64,000 bases of DNA from Microbacterium sp. 3J1. Lineage in GTDB: Bacteria > Actinomycetota > Actinomycetes > Actinomycetales > Microbacteriaceae. The notes under the pieces were generated by a model. That model searched no databases. It saw only the letters and a list, made by a program, of their open reading frames with translations, and was not told the origin of the DNA. Position 1 is the first letter of the stretch. Every line of letters begins with the position of its first letter. The stretch lies in NCBI RefSeq assembly GCF_001049495.1, contig NZ_CDWI01000007.1, positions 1 to 64,000 of the forward strand, read 5' to 3'. The translations under genes and the position numbers were made by a program. Below, piece after piece: positions 9,304 through 17,830 of this stretch.

Positions 9304-10710
9304 ATGGGAACCACCGTCTTCGAACGCCGCCGCCCCGCGGATGCCGTGATCGACGCCTCGCTGCGCGACACCGCGCTCAGCGTGTTCTGGCTCGAGGACG
9401 TGCCGCGTCCCGTTCACCCACCCCTGTCCGGGACCATCGCCGCCGACCTCGCGATCGTCGGCGGCGGCTACACGGGGCTGTGGACGGCGATCCGGGCGAA
9501 GGAACGCGAACCCGATCGGCGGGTCGTCCTGCTCGAGGCGTCGCGCATCGCGTGGGCGGCCTCGGGGCGCAACGGCGGATTCTGCGAGGCGAGCCTCACG
9601 CACGGCCACGAGAACGGCCTGACCCGCTGGCCGGACGAGATCGATCGCCTGGAGGAGCTCGGCATCGAGAACCTCGACGGCATCGCGCAGACCGTCTCGC
9701 GCTACTCGATGGACGTCGACTTCGAGCGCACGGGGCAGCTCGCCGTCGCCGTCGAGCCGCACCAGGTCGAGTGGCTGCGCGAGGAGGAGGGGTTCCTCGA
9801 CCGCGACGCCGTGCAGGCCGAGGTGCACTCCGACACGTTCCTCGCGGGGGCGTGGGAGAAGGACTCCTGCGCCATGCTGCATCCGGCGAAGCTCGGCATG
9901 GAGCTCGCCCGCGTCGCCGTCGACCTCGGCGTCGAGATCTACGAGAACTCCCTGGTGCGCTCCATCGAAGACGGAGACGCCGGGGCGGTCACCCTCGTCA
10001 CGCGCGACGGCGGTCGCGTGAGAGCGGATGCCGTGGCCCTGGGCACCAACGTCTTCCCCTCACTCCTGAAGCGCAATCGCCTGATGACCGTGCCGGTGTA
10101 CGACTACGTGCTCATGACCGAGCCGCTGTCGAGCGACCAGCTGGCGTCCATCGGCTGGTCGAACCGCCAGGGTCTCGCCGACAGCGCGAACCAGTTCCAC
10201 TACTACCGCCTCACGGCAGACAACCGCATCCTGTTCGGCGGATACGACGCGGTCTACCACTTCGGCGGCAAGGTGCGGCCGGAGTACGAGGACCGCGCCG
10301 AGAGCCACCGGAGGCTGGCCTCGCACTTCTTCACGACGTTCCCGCAGCTCGAGGGCCTGCGGTTCACGCACCGCTGGGCCGGCGCGATCGACTCGTCGAG
10401 CCGCTTCTGCGCCTTCTTCGGCACGGCACGCAAGGGCCGCGTCGCGTACGCGTCGGGGTTCACCGGCCTCGGCGTCGGAGCCGCGCGCTTCGCCGCCGAC
10501 GTCATGCTCGACCAGCTGTCGGGCGAGAAGACCGAGCGCACCGAGCTCGCGATGGTCCGCGAGAAGCCCATCCCGTTCCCTCCCGAGCCGGTGGCCTCGA
10601 TCGGGGTCAACCTCGTGCGCGCCGCGATGGACCGCGCCGACCACAACCAGGGCAGGCGCAACCTCTTCCTCAAGACCCTCGACGCGGTCGGGATGGGGTT
10701 CGACTCGTGA
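9304..10710 (+). CDS. FAD-dependent oxidoreductase (gamma-glutamylputrescine-oxidase-like)
   Basis: 468 residues of the DAO superfamily. A dinucleotide-binding GGGYTGLWTA occurs at about 58-67, followed by SGRNGGFCEA, the arrangement seen in PuuB-like gamma-glutamylputrescine oxidases and related amine oxidases. The C-terminal YASGFTGLGVG corresponds to the second FAD contact. The likely role is oxidative deamination of an amine or an N-modified amino acid with release of hydrogen peroxide. Its context between an Lrp regulator and a cupin gene suggests a small amine-degradation operon. Start at ATG 9304 after AGGACAGC. The exact substrate is uncertain. Confidence 0.85.
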   Translation: MGTTVFERRRPADAVIDASLRDTALSVFWLEDVPRPVHPPLSGTIAADLAIVGGGYTGLWTAIRAKEREPDRRVVLLEASRIAWAASGRNGGFCEASLTHGHENGLTRWPDEIDRLEELGIENLDGIAQTVSRYSMDVDFERTGQLAVAVEPHQVEWLREEEGFLDRDAVQAEVHSDTFLAGAWEKDSCAMLHPAKLGMELARVAVDLGVEIYENSLVRSIEDGDAGAVTLVTRDGGRVRADAVALGTNVFPSLLKRNRLMTVPVYDYVLMTEPLSSDQLASIGWSNRQGLADSANQFHYYRLTADNRILFGGYDAVYHFGGKVRPEYEDRAESHRRLASHFFTTFPQLEGLRFTHRWAGAIDSSSRFCAFFGTARKGRVAYASGFTGLGVGAARFAADVMLDQLSGEKTERTELAMVREKPIPFPPEPVASIGVNLVRAAMDRADHNQGRRNLFLKTLDAVGMGFDS

Positions 10711-11054
10711 CCGCGCTCGCTGCGGGCGCGGTGGTGGATGCGGCGGCGCTGCGCCTCGAGCACGAGCCGCTGCCTGGGGACGAGATCATCATCGGCACCC
10801 CGACGACGGCCACGCACGCCCTGGCGACGATCGGCGAGGTCGAGGTCGGCATCTGGGAGATGACGCCCGGCACGGCATCCGATATCGAGGTCGACGAGGT
10901 GTTCGTCGTGCTCGCCGGTCGTGCGCGGATCGAATTCATCGACCCCGCGCTGCCTGCGATCGAGGTGATGCCCGGGTCGGTCGTGCGGCTGGCCGAGGGG
11001 CAGCGCACGGCGTGGACCGTCACCGAGACGCTGCGCAAGGTCTACATCGCCTGA
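10707..11054 (+). CDS. Cupin-domain protein
   Basis: 115 residues forming one small beta-barrel cupin, with conserved stretches GIWEMTPGTASDIEVDEVFV and VMPGSVVRLAEGQRTAWTV. The usual first-motif histidines are replaced (no HxH is visible), so metal binding is doubtful. The GTG start overlaps the TGA of the oxidoreductase (GTGA), which indicates translational coupling. Small cupins of this type are commonly encoded next to amine oxidases. The role here is unknown. Confidence 0.85.
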   Translation: MTALAAGAVVDAAALRLEHEPLPGDEIIIGTPTTATHALATIGEVEVGIWEMTPGTASDIEVDEVFVVLAGRARIEFIDPALPAIEVMPGSVVRLAEGQRTAWTVTETLRKVYIA

Positions 11055-11172
11055 CGCTCTTCGACCACAGGTGCCAACTCAGCGTCCGGCCACCCGCTTC
11101 AGTTGGCACCTGCCGACGCAAAACACCGGCGGATTCCGACAACCGGCGCCAACTCGAACCGCGGACTGCGGG
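11055..11172. repeat. GGTGCCAACTC inverted pair (possible bidirectional terminator) and a third copy
   Basis: CAGGTGCCAACT (11068-11079) and AGTTGGCACCTG (11101-11112) form a perfect 12-bp inverted repeat with a 21-nt loop between two convergent genes. A variant, GGCGCCAACTC, occurs at 11145-11155. No long T-run follows, so terminator activity is possible but unproven. The same word occurs as an inverted pair on the other side of the neighbouring gene (12299-12354). Confidence 0.7.
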
Positions 11173-12168
11173 TCAGAGGCACCCGCCATGTCTGATCAGA
11201 GCCGCTCGCACCGTCTCTGCCGCCGTCGGCCGCGCGCCTCGAATGTGCGCCGACGTGAGTCGAACGACCTCATAGCCCTCTGCGGTGTACGCCGCATACT
11301 TCTCGATGTCGCGACTCCATTGCTCTCGCGAGGTCCGATGATGGTCCCCCTCGATCTCGACCAGCACCCGGAACTCCCGATACACGATCTCGGTGATTCC
11401 GAGAAGGCGTCCATGAGAGTCGCGGATCTCCACGTCCAGAGCCGGCTCCGGCAGGCCCGCCGCAGCAGCGTCGAGGCGATAGTCCGACTCCAGCGGCGAG
11501 GCGCTCCCGACTCGCACGGACTTGATCGCCTCGCGAAGCCTCGCCACTCCATTGCGGCGCCCCGCGTCGACCGCGGCGTGCAACTGCTCGACCGTGCAGA
11601 GAGCGAGGTCCTGTCGCCGTCGCGCGAACCGGTCGCGTGGAATCCTGACGAGCGCGTCCGCAACGTGGACGAGTTCGCGCACCGAGAGGTCGGGCGCGAG
11701 CATCGCCCAGGTGGATGCCGGACTCGTCACGGCGATGCCGTCGATGGTGCGAAGGGTAGCGAGCGTCGGCGCGACCTGTCTCCCCGCTATCCCGGAGCGA
11801 CGTGGGGCGCGGTTCGGTGCCACCACGCCGACCTCGAGGTCGCCCGAGCAGTCGACCGGCAGTTGCCAGAATCCTGCAGCCGTACGCCCGACGAAGAAGG
11901 CATGCTTGACCATGAGCGGCCGATACAGCTCGGCTCGACGGCGCATATCCAGCCGCTGCGCTCGGTCGCGGGCGAAGGGATCGCCGGACCCCTCGGCGGT
12001 CGTCCGAAGACTCTCGGCATCCCCTGGGCTGACGACGAGCAGACCGCGGTGAGGATGCTCGAGGTCACGCGCCCTCATGCGGCGCGAAGTCACACCGGCT
12101 GCGCGAGCCTGCTCGGGAGTGAACACTGTGCCGAGTGACGACGGCAGGGGCGTGGGACGTCGCGACAT
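11173..12168 (-). CDS. AbiEi/DUF559-like hypothetical protein
   Basis: 331 residues. The N-terminal part (FTPEQARAAGVTSRRMRARDLEHP, then HRGLLV) resembles the winged-helix region of AbiEi-type antitoxin-related proteins. The C-terminal part (VLVEIEGDHHRTSREQWSRD) resembles the DUF559/endonuclease-like fold, with a conserved acidic and histidine cluster and RLTSAHI near the end. Such single-gene proteins are common in actinobacteria and their function is not established. No AbiEii-type toxin gene lies next to it, so calling it a toxin-antitoxin component is unjustified. I used ATG 12168; upstream in-frame codons are less family-like. Both flanks carry GGTGCCAACTC inverted pairs. Confidence 0.7.
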   Translation of the reverse strand: MSRRPTPLPSSLGTVFTPEQARAAGVTSRRMRARDLEHPHRGLLVVSPGDAESLRTTAEGSGDPFARDRAQRLDMRRRAELYRPLMVKHAFFVGRTAAGFWQLPVDCSGDLEVGVVAPNRAPRRSGIAGRQVAPTLATLRTIDGIAVTSPASTWAMLAPDLSVRELVHVADALVRIPRDRFARRRQDLALCTVEQLHAAVDAGRRNGVARLREAIKSVRVGSASPLESDYRLDAAAAGLPEPALDVEIRDSHGRLLGITEIVYREFRVLVEIEGDHHRTSREQWSRDIEKYAAYTAEGYEVVRLTSAHIRGARPTAAETVRAALIRHGGCL

Positions 12169-12298
12169 CTCCCGAGAATGCCGAAGACCGTGCCGCTTCG
12201 TCACGAACGGTGGATGCTTCAACGCATGGCCTTGCTGTGGACGAAGAGTCCTCCCACCAGGGGCGCGCAGCGGGTCACGCCCGTCCTCCACGACCGCG

Positions 12299-12354
12299 GA
12301 GTTGGCACCCGATGCCGCCATTCACGAGGCCATTCCGGCAACAGGTGCCAACTC
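12299..12354. repeat. GGTGCCAACTC inverted pair upstream of the AbiEi-like gene
   Basis: GAGTTGGCACC (12299-12309) and GGTGCCAACTC (12344-12354) form a perfect 11-bp inverted repeat around a 34-nt loop. The rest of the 245-bp stretch 12169-12413 has no gene I can support; it must hold the promoter of the AbiEi-like gene. The repeat matches the pair at 11068-11112. Confidence 0.7.
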
Positions 12355-12413
12355 GATGCGGGTATCTGCGGCCTGGAGTCAGCGACCGACGCCCGGCCGC
12401 CTCATGAACCAGC

Positions 12414-13883
12414 TCAGACCAGCACCCGCACCGCCGCGTAGGCATCGGCGACGTCGTGCGTCGGCACGTCGTACACCCGCACGATCCCGGCATCCCCCTC
12501 GTGCTCCGGCCAGCCGGGGTCACCGGAGCTGACGAACGAGACCGCACCCGCGTGCACCTCGTCGGCCAACTCCTGCGGCGGATTCGGCCCGGCCAGCGCT
12601 TCGATCCCCGGCCCGTCGAGGCAGTCGAAGAAGAACGGCACGTCGAGGCAGTGCTCCGCGAATCCGAAGCGACCCGACGGCCACGAGAAGCGGTACACCC
12701 AGGTCGGCGCGTCGCCGCGGTCTGCCGCGACGCGGAGGACGCCGGCGCGGAACATCCGGTCGGTGAGCACCCGCCCCGCGAGCCGCGCCGTGCGGCGGCG
12801 CACGACGTCGGCGTTGGCGGCGAGGTAACCTGCGCGGAGGCTCCGGTCGAGTCCGAGTCGGTCGAGCATGACACTGCGGGGCACCCAGCGCAGGACCTTC
12901 GCGACCCTGCCGCCGAAGACCATCGTGAACTCGTCGTCGGTGGCACCGAGCACCAGCGGCTTGTCTGCACCGACTCCCGCGCGGAGCGACTCCCTGGTCG
13001 GCCGTTCGATCAGCTCGCCGTCGACCACCGGCCCGAGCGACAGCCCGTCGTCGACGAGGGTCGCCATCGTCCGGGGAGTGACCCGGATCGCCGCCTTCTG
13101 CAGTGCGAGCATCCGCTTCTCGTCCACGGTCGCCCACCCGTCGACCGTCGGCTCCACGCCTGCCTTCGCGGCGAGCACGCGACCGAGGGCCTCGGCACGC
13201 GAGGCGGCGACGTCGGTGAGGGCCGACGAGATCGCGTAGACGCCGTGGAACAGGTGCTGCGCCTTCGGCATCCCGAGCAGCGTGAGCACCGCTCCTCCAC
13301 CGGCGGACTGCCCGGCGATCGTCACACGGCCGGGGTCTCCGCCGAACGCGGCGATGTTGTGCTGCACCCACTGCAGCGCGAGCAGCCAGTCCCGGACGCC
13401 GCGGTTCGACGGAGCGCCCTCGATCGAGCCGAAGCCGTCGAATCCGAGGCGGTACGAGATCGACACGGTGACGACGCCGTCGCGGTTGAAGTTGCGACCG
13501 TCGTACCAGGGGCTCGCCGGTGATCCCGACGTGAACCCGCCGCCGTGGATCCAGACCAGGACCGGCAGCCCGGCATCCGCGGGATCAGGGGTGAAGACGT
13601 TCACGGTGAGCGTCGACTCGCCCTCCACACTCGGCTCGGGGATCAGCGTCTCGCCCTGGTCGCCGCGCTGAGCCGTCGCGCCGAACTCGAGCGCGTCGCG
13701 CACTCCGTGCCACGGCCGGACCGGCATCGGCGCCTGGAACCGCAGCGCACCGACCGGCGGCTCCGCGAACGGGATGCCGAGGAACGCGGCCGAACGCGGC
13801 ATCCGCTCATCGCGACCCGAGCGCCATCGTCCGCGCACCCGCCCGTCCGCAGTCTCCACCTCGACGTACTCGCTATCCGGCAT
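12414..13883 (-). CDS. Type-B carboxylesterase/lipase
   Basis: 489 residues, close to the usual length of bacterial carboxylesterases. Family motifs are LGIPFAEPPVGALRF near the N-terminus, the oxyanion-hole segment VLVWIHGGGFTSGS (about 110) and the nucleophile elbow GQSAGGG (Ser near 194). A distal EHCLDVPFFF segment supplies the catalytic His region. No signal peptide is seen, so it is likely cytoplasmic and hydrolyses small ester substrates. It is transcribed as a single gene; the 70 bp on its upstream side contains 17-bp tandem repeats shared with the methyltransferase 3' end. Confidence 0.9.
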   Translation of the reverse strand: MPDSEYVEVETADGRVRGRWRSGRDERMPRSAAFLGIPFAEPPVGALRFQAPMPVRPWHGVRDALEFGATAQRGDQGETLIPEPSVEGESTLTVNVFTPDPADAGLPVLVWIHGGGFTSGSPASPWYDGRNFNRDGVVTVSISYRLGFDGFGSIEGAPSNRGVRDWLLALQWVQHNIAAFGGDPGRVTIAGQSAGGGAVLTLLGMPKAQHLFHGVYAISSALTDVAASRAEALGRVLAAKAGVEPTVDGWATVDEKRMLALQKAAIRVTPRTMATLVDDGLSLGPVVDGELIERPTRESLRAGVGADKPLVLGATDDEFTMVFGGRVAKVLRWVPRSVMLDRLGLDRSLRAGYLAANADVVRRRTARLAGRVLTDRMFRAGVLRVAADRGDAPTWVYRFSWPSGRFGFAEHCLDVPFFFDCLDGPGIEALAGPNPPQELADEVHAGAVSFVSSGDPGWPEHEGDAGIVRVYDVPTHDVADAYAAVRVLV

Positions 13884-13916
13884 GGAGTCATTCTCTCCGA
13901 ACTCTCCGTCGGGCGA

Positions 13917-13979
13917 CGGTCACCCGCCGAGCGCGGTCACCCGCCGAGCGCGGTCACCCGCCGAGCACGGTCACCTCGG
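13917..13979. repeat. 17-bp tandem repeat at the methyltransferase stop codon
   Basis: CGGTCACCCGCCGAGCG is repeated at 13917, 13934 and (one change) 13951, with a fourth partial copy from 13968. The repeat contains the methyltransferase stop codon, so slippage here can duplicate the 3' end without changing the protein. Confidence 0.85.
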
Positions 13980-14943
13980 CATGCGGCATCCGCTCGGTCA
14001 TCACCCTGACCGCCGCGGGATTGTCGTCGACCAGCACCGCGTCGCGACCGAGCGCCGATGCCACTGCGCCGGTGGTGCCGCTGCCGGCGAAGAGGTCGAG
14101 CACGCGGTCGCCGGGGCGGCTGGAGGCGCGGACGATGCGACGCAGTATCCCCTCGGGCTTCTGCGTCGGATACCCGGTCTTCTCGCGGCCCGTCGTGGGC
14201 ACGATCGTGTGCCACCACACGTCGGTGGGCAGCTTGCCGCGCGCGGCCTTCTCGGGCGTGACGAGCCCCGGGGCCATGTACGGCTCGCGGTCGACGTCGT
14301 CGGCGTTGAAGACGTACGCCCGCGGATTCTTCACATATACGAGGATCGTGTCGTGCTTGGTCGGCCAGCGTCGACGCGACTTGGCACCGTAGTCGTACGC
14401 CCAGATGAGCTCGTTGAGAAAGCACTCACGGCCGAACACGGCGTCGAGCATGACCTTGGCGTAGTGCGCCTCGCGGTAATCGAGGTGCAGGTACAGGGTG
14501 CCGTCGTCGGCGAGCAGGCGCCAGGCCTCTTCGAGCCGCGGCATGAGGAACGCGCCGTAGTCGTCGAACCGGTCGTCGTACGTGCGCAGCATGCCGCGCA
14601 CGCGCTCGTACGCGTGCCCGTGGAACCCGTGCCGGACCTCGGCGGGCGCCGCCTCCGATGCCGGGGCGGATGCCTGTGCACTATTCAGCACGGACGGGGC
14701 GTCGCCGGTTCCGGAAGCGCGTGATTCCGGGGCACTGTCGTCAGCCGCACCCGATCCCTGCTGAATCGTGTACGTCCGGGTCGCCGTGACGACCTGTCGC
14801 TCCTGCGCGCGGCCGGTGTTGAACGGCGGATCCAGGTAGACCAGCGTGAAGGACCCCGAGGGCAGGGTCGCGGCGACCGCGAGATTGTCGCCCTGGATGA
14901 TCGAGACGGCTCCCCGGGCGGCGGGCTCGGCGGCGTGGGTCAC
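13954..14943 (-). CDS. Site-specific DNA methyltransferase (adenine/cytosine-N type) with inserted repeat
   Basis: 329 residues. The catalytic motif IV is LVYLDPPFNTG near residue 40 and the AdoMet-binding motif I is LDLFAGSGTTGA near residue 290. Catalytic motif before AdoMet motif is the arrangement of beta-class amino-methyltransferases. The segment in between (HDTILVYVKN, WWHTIVPTTGREKTGYPTQKP) is typical of this family. No restriction endonuclease gene is adjacent, so it appears to be an orphan enzyme; the recognition sequence is unknown. Residues of about 57-90 are encoded by a 98-bp repeat element. The GTG start overlaps the stop of the lipoate ligase gene (GTGA), implying coupled translation with an unrelated enzyme. 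Confidence 0.85.
   Translation of the reverse strand: MTHAAEPAARGAVSIIQGDNLAVAATLPSGSFTLVYLDPPFNTGRAQERQVVTATRTYTIQQGSGAADDSAPESRASGTGDAPSVLNSAQASAPASEAAPAEVRHGFHGHAYERVRGMLRTYDDRFDDYGAFLMPRLEEAWRLLADDGTLYLHLDYREAHYAKVMLDAVFGRECFLNELIWAYDYGAKSRRRWPTKHDTILVYVKNPRAYVFNADDVDREPYMAPGLVTPEKAARGKLPTDVWWHTIVPTTGREKTGYPTQKPEGILRRIVRASSRPGDRVLDLFAGSGTTGAVASALGRDAVLVDDNPAAVRVMTERMPHAEVTVLGG
14676..14773. mobile_element. 98-bp terminal-inverted-repeat element inserted in frame in the methyltransferase gene
   Basis: The ends are GTGCACTATTCAGCA (14676-14690) and TGCTGAATCGTGTAC (14759-14773), a 15-bp inverted repeat with two mismatches. Length is identical to the intergenic copy at 60496-60593. The internal word GGAATCACGCG lies at the same offset (45 bp from one end) in both copies when this one is read on the minus strand. 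It encodes a Ser/Ala/Gly-rich stretch with no stop codon in the gene's frame. Confidence 0.8.
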
Positions 14944-15989
14944 GGAACCCGATGCAGCCACGCGTCGGTGGAGAACTTCGACTCCACCAGCGCCTCGGCG
15001 TCGGCGTACTCGTCGGGCGTGATCGCGCCGTCCTCGGCGGACGTGAGCGAGCGGAACGTGTCCTTGAATCGCTCGATGATCTCGGCTCGCGGCAGTCCGG
15101 TCTGGCTGCGCAGCGGGTCGACGCGCTTGGCGGCCGAGGTCGTGCCCTTGTCGCTGAGCTTCTCCCGTCCGATGCGCAGCACCTCGGTCATGGTCTGACC
15201 GTCGATGTCGTACGAGAGGGTCGCGTGGTGCAGCACTCCCCCGTTCGCGAGGCGCTTCTGCGCGGCTCCGCCGATCTTGCCCGACGAGCTGGCGATGTCG
15301 TTGAGGGGCTGGTAGATCGCGTCGATCCCGAGCGACCGCAGCGCCTGCAGCACCCAGTCGTCGAGGAACGCGTAGGAGTCGGCGAACGTCATGCCCTGCA
15401 CGAGGGATGCCGGCACGTACAGCGAATACGTGATGATCTGTCCCGCGGCCATGAGCATCGCCCCACCGCCAGAGATGCGTCGCACGACGTCGAAGCCGTG
15501 GCGGGCAGCGCCCTCGGGGTCGACCTCGTTGCGGTACGACTGGAACGATCCGATCACGACGGCCGACTGGTCCCACTCCCAGATCCGCAGCGTCGGACGT
15601 CGGCGCCCTTCACCGACGCGGGAGGTCAGCACCTCGTCGAGCGCGAGGTTCATCTGCGGCGACACCGCCTCGTCGTGGACGATCTCCCAGTCGAAGTCGC
15701 GCCACCCCGGCGCGGTGACGAGAGCGCGGCGCACCGCGGTGCCGACCGCTTCGGGCGTGAAGCCGAGCAGCTGAGCCCCCTCGGGCAGGGCGGCGCGCAC
15801 GGCGGCGGCGATGGCGGTGGCATCCGATTCGACCGCGAGGCCGGTGACCGCGGCGTTGATGTCGTCGAGCGCGGTGTCGGGCTCGAGGAAGAAGTCGCCG
15901 GCGAGGCGGAAGCGGGCTATGCGTCCGTTCTCGACCTCGAGGTCGACGACGACGAGCTTTCCTCCGGGGACCTTGTATTCACCGTGCAC
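14940..15989 (-). CDS. lplA: Lipoate-protein ligase A with N-terminal accessory domain
   Basis: Attaches lipoate to E2 and GcvH proteins through lipoyl-AMP. The 349-residue protein carries the catalytic domain at about residues 100-330: the RRISGGGAMLM lipoate-binding motif (usually RRxSGGGAV), the NDIASSSGKIGGAAQKR lysine-containing motif and HHATLSYDI. The first 90 residues (VPGGKLVVVDLEV onward) resemble the accessory domain that is C-terminal in the E. coli enzyme, or separate as LplB in archaea, so the domain order is swapped. The GTG start at 15989 has GGAGG only 1 nt upstream, but family alignment of HGEYKVPGGK supports it. Confidence 0.88.
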   Translation of the reverse strand: MHGEYKVPGGKLVVVDLEVENGRIARFRLAGDFFLEPDTALDDINAAVTGLAVESDATAIAAAVRAALPEGAQLLGFTPEAVGTAVRRALVTAPGWRDFDWEIVHDEAVSPQMNLALDEVLTSRVGEGRRRPTLRIWEWDQSAVVIGSFQSYRNEVDPEGAARHGFDVVRRISGGGAMLMAAGQIITYSLYVPASLVQGMTFADSYAFLDDWVLQALRSLGIDAIYQPLNDIASSSGKIGGAAQKRLANGGVLHHATLSYDIDGQTMTEVLRIGREKLSDKGTTSAAKRVDPLRSQTGLPRAEIIERFKDTFRSLTSAEDGAITPDEYADAEALVESKFSTDAWLHRVP

Positions 15990-16054
15990 GCCTCCAGCTT
16001 AACGCGCGGGCCGCGCAGGCGGCGCGGAGAGCACGCGACACCGGATGCCGTGGC

Positions 16055-16792
16055 TCAGCCTCCGAGCACGACGGCGCGCTCGCCCGCGCGGATCGGCAGC
16101 GAGAAGCGGTTGGCGTCCGGTGGCTGCGGGCAGAGGAACTGGTCGGAGAACGCGCAGGGCGGCAGGTACGCCCTGTTGAAGTCGATGACGGCGGTGCCGT
16201 CGGCATCCGGCTCCTCGATCGGCAGGAACCGGAACCGGTACGTCTCGACGCCGTTCGTACCGTCGGCGAACACCGCCGTGAGTCCGCCCTGCGACGAGCG
16301 CGTCACGTCGAGCGAGAGCGGGATGCCGTCGAGCCGGAAGCGAAGACGGCCGGCGAGCTCCGACTCGGTGACCACGCCGTCGACGGCGGTGATCGCGATG
16401 CGCTCCCCCGGCGTCGGCTCGAATTCGGCGCGTATCCGCCACCCCTCCCGCGGCGGATACGCGTCGATCGCGCTGAAGCGCTCGCGCTGCGGCCTGCGCG
16501 GGTTGAACACCCGCAGCGCCAGCGAGCCGCGTCGATCGAACACCCGCAGCTCCCTCCTGCCGAGCCGCAGCGACTCGGCAGCCCGCAGGGTCACGATCGA
16601 GCCGGAGGCGCCGAGGTCGCTGCCGCGGATCCCCCCGTCCCCCGTGAGCGCCCAGAGCCCTGGCACGCCCTCGACGGCAGCGGGCTCGGTGATGAGCCAG
16701 TTCGTCGACTCCAGCGCGGCCGGCCCGTACTCCGCGCCGGCGTACCGCACGCGTGATGCGTGCCAGACTCGCCAGTCGTCGTCGAAACCCAC
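16055..16792 (-). CDS. DUF1684 family protein
   Basis: 245 residues. The C-terminal signature VIDFNRAYLPPCAFSDQFLC, followed by PQPPDANRFSLPIRAGE, is characteristic of DUF1684 proteins. It contains two cysteines in a context that is conserved across the family. The biochemical function is not established. No signal peptide or membrane segment is visible. GTG at 16792 follows GGGAGG. It is transcribed alone, between the lipoate ligase and an alpha/beta hydrolase on the same strand. Confidence 0.85.
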   Translation of the reverse strand: MGFDDDWRVWHASRVRYAGAEYGPAALESTNWLITEPAAVEGVPGLWALTGDGGIRGSDLGASGSIVTLRAAESLRLGRRELRVFDRRGSLALRVFNPRRPQRERFSAIDAYPPREGWRIRAEFEPTPGERIAITAVDGVVTESELAGRLRFRLDGIPLSLDVTRSSQGGLTAVFADGTNGVETYRFRFLPIEEPDADGTAVIDFNRAYLPPCAFSDQFLCPQPPDANRFSLPIRAGERAVVLGG

Positions 16793-16925
16793 CCCGCACC
16801 TCCCTCTCGGGGCGAATCTACGGCGCGACGGGCGGGCGCGGCGCGGCGTCCGTCATGCGGATTCACCCGCTGTCACACGCGTTCACGGCGCGTAACACGC
16901 GGACTCGCGGAGGACGCTGCGCGCG

Positions 16926-17780
16926 TCAGCGTGCGGGGATGCGCGCGTCGAGCCACGCGAGCACGTCGGCGCGCACCTCGTCCTGCTGCAACTCGTTGAA
17001 GATCTCGTGGCGCGCGTCGGGATACACGAGCGTCGTGACGTCGGTGAGGCCCGACCGCGAGCGATACTCGTCGGCCAGCTTGTGCACGCTGCGCGGACCG
17101 CCGACCGGATCGTCCCGGCCCACGAGCAGCAGCAGTGGGATGTCGCGGCCGAGATCCTTGCGCGGGCGTCCGTACAGCCGGGCGGCCTCGAGAGGACCGA
17201 ACAGCGTGAGCAGCGGCACATCGGTCGTCAGCGGATCGTCGGCGAACGACGCCCACACGGCCGGGTCGCGGCTCAGCCACTCGAGGCCGGTCGCGTCCTC
17301 CGCCTTCCATCGTGCGTTGAGGGGTGCGGCGTTGAGCGAGCCCGGCATCCGCAGCGCCGAGCCCGAGAGGATGACGGCATCCCATGCGTCGGGGTGGTCG
17401 TTCACGAGCTTCTGCGCCAGGAACGACCCCCATGAGTGCCCGAGCAGCACGAGGGGCAGGTCGGGATGCTCGTCCTTGATGATCTCCGTGAGCTGCCAGA
17501 TCGCGGCCTCGGCCGCGCGGAGGCCGCCCTTGCCGAGTCGGCCCAGGCCTGCGGGACCCTCGTGCTGGCGGATGCCGGTGCGGCCGTGCCCGCGGTGGTC
17601 GTCGGCGAAGACGTGGAAGCCCGCCCCGGTGAGGGCGGCGATCAGGGTGCCGTACCGACCGGCATGCTCGCCGACACCGTGCAGCAGCTGCACGACACCT
17701 CGGGCTTCTCCGCTCGCCCGGTGGACGTCGTACACGATGGCGATGCCGTGGGCATCGGTGAATTCTCGGGTTTCCGTCAC
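16926..17780 (-). CDS. Alpha/beta hydrolase (monoacylglycerol-lipase/lysophospholipase-like)
   Basis: 284 residues of the serine-aminopeptidase S33/Hydrolase_4 type. The oxyanion region LLHGVGEHAGRY, the conserved DDHRGHGRTG and the nucleophile elbow GHSWGSF (Ser near 114) are present. The acidic residue lies in VGRDDPVGG and the catalytic His in DARHEIFNE. It probably cleaves monoacylglycerols or related lipids in the cytoplasm; substrate preference is not visible. It reads as a single gene. Confidence 0.88.
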   Translation of the reverse strand: MTETREFTDAHGIAIVYDVHRASGEARGVVQLLHGVGEHAGRYGTLIAALTGAGFHVFADDHRGHGRTGIRQHEGPAGLGRLGKGGLRAAEAAIWQLTEIIKDEHPDLPLVLLGHSWGSFLAQKLVNDHPDAWDAVILSGSALRMPGSLNAAPLNARWKAEDATGLEWLSRDPAVWASFADDPLTTDVPLLTLFGPLEAARLYGRPRKDLGRDIPLLLLVGRDDPVGGPRSVHKLADEYRSRSGLTDVTTLVYPDARHEIFNELQQDEVRADVLAWLDARIPAR

Positions 17781-17830
17781 GCCCTCACCCTATCGATGAC
17801 GCCGCGTCGCGAAATGCCCGTCCGCGTCGC

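Noticed and set aside
11173..12168. Complete AbiE-type toxin-antitoxin system
   Set aside because: Only an AbiEi-like protein is present, with a DUF559-like C-terminus; no nucleotidyltransferase toxin gene (AbiEii) adjoins it on either side.
13954..14943. Restriction-modification system
   Set aside because: No endonuclease or specificity gene lies nearby; the neighbours are a lipoate ligase and a carboxylesterase.
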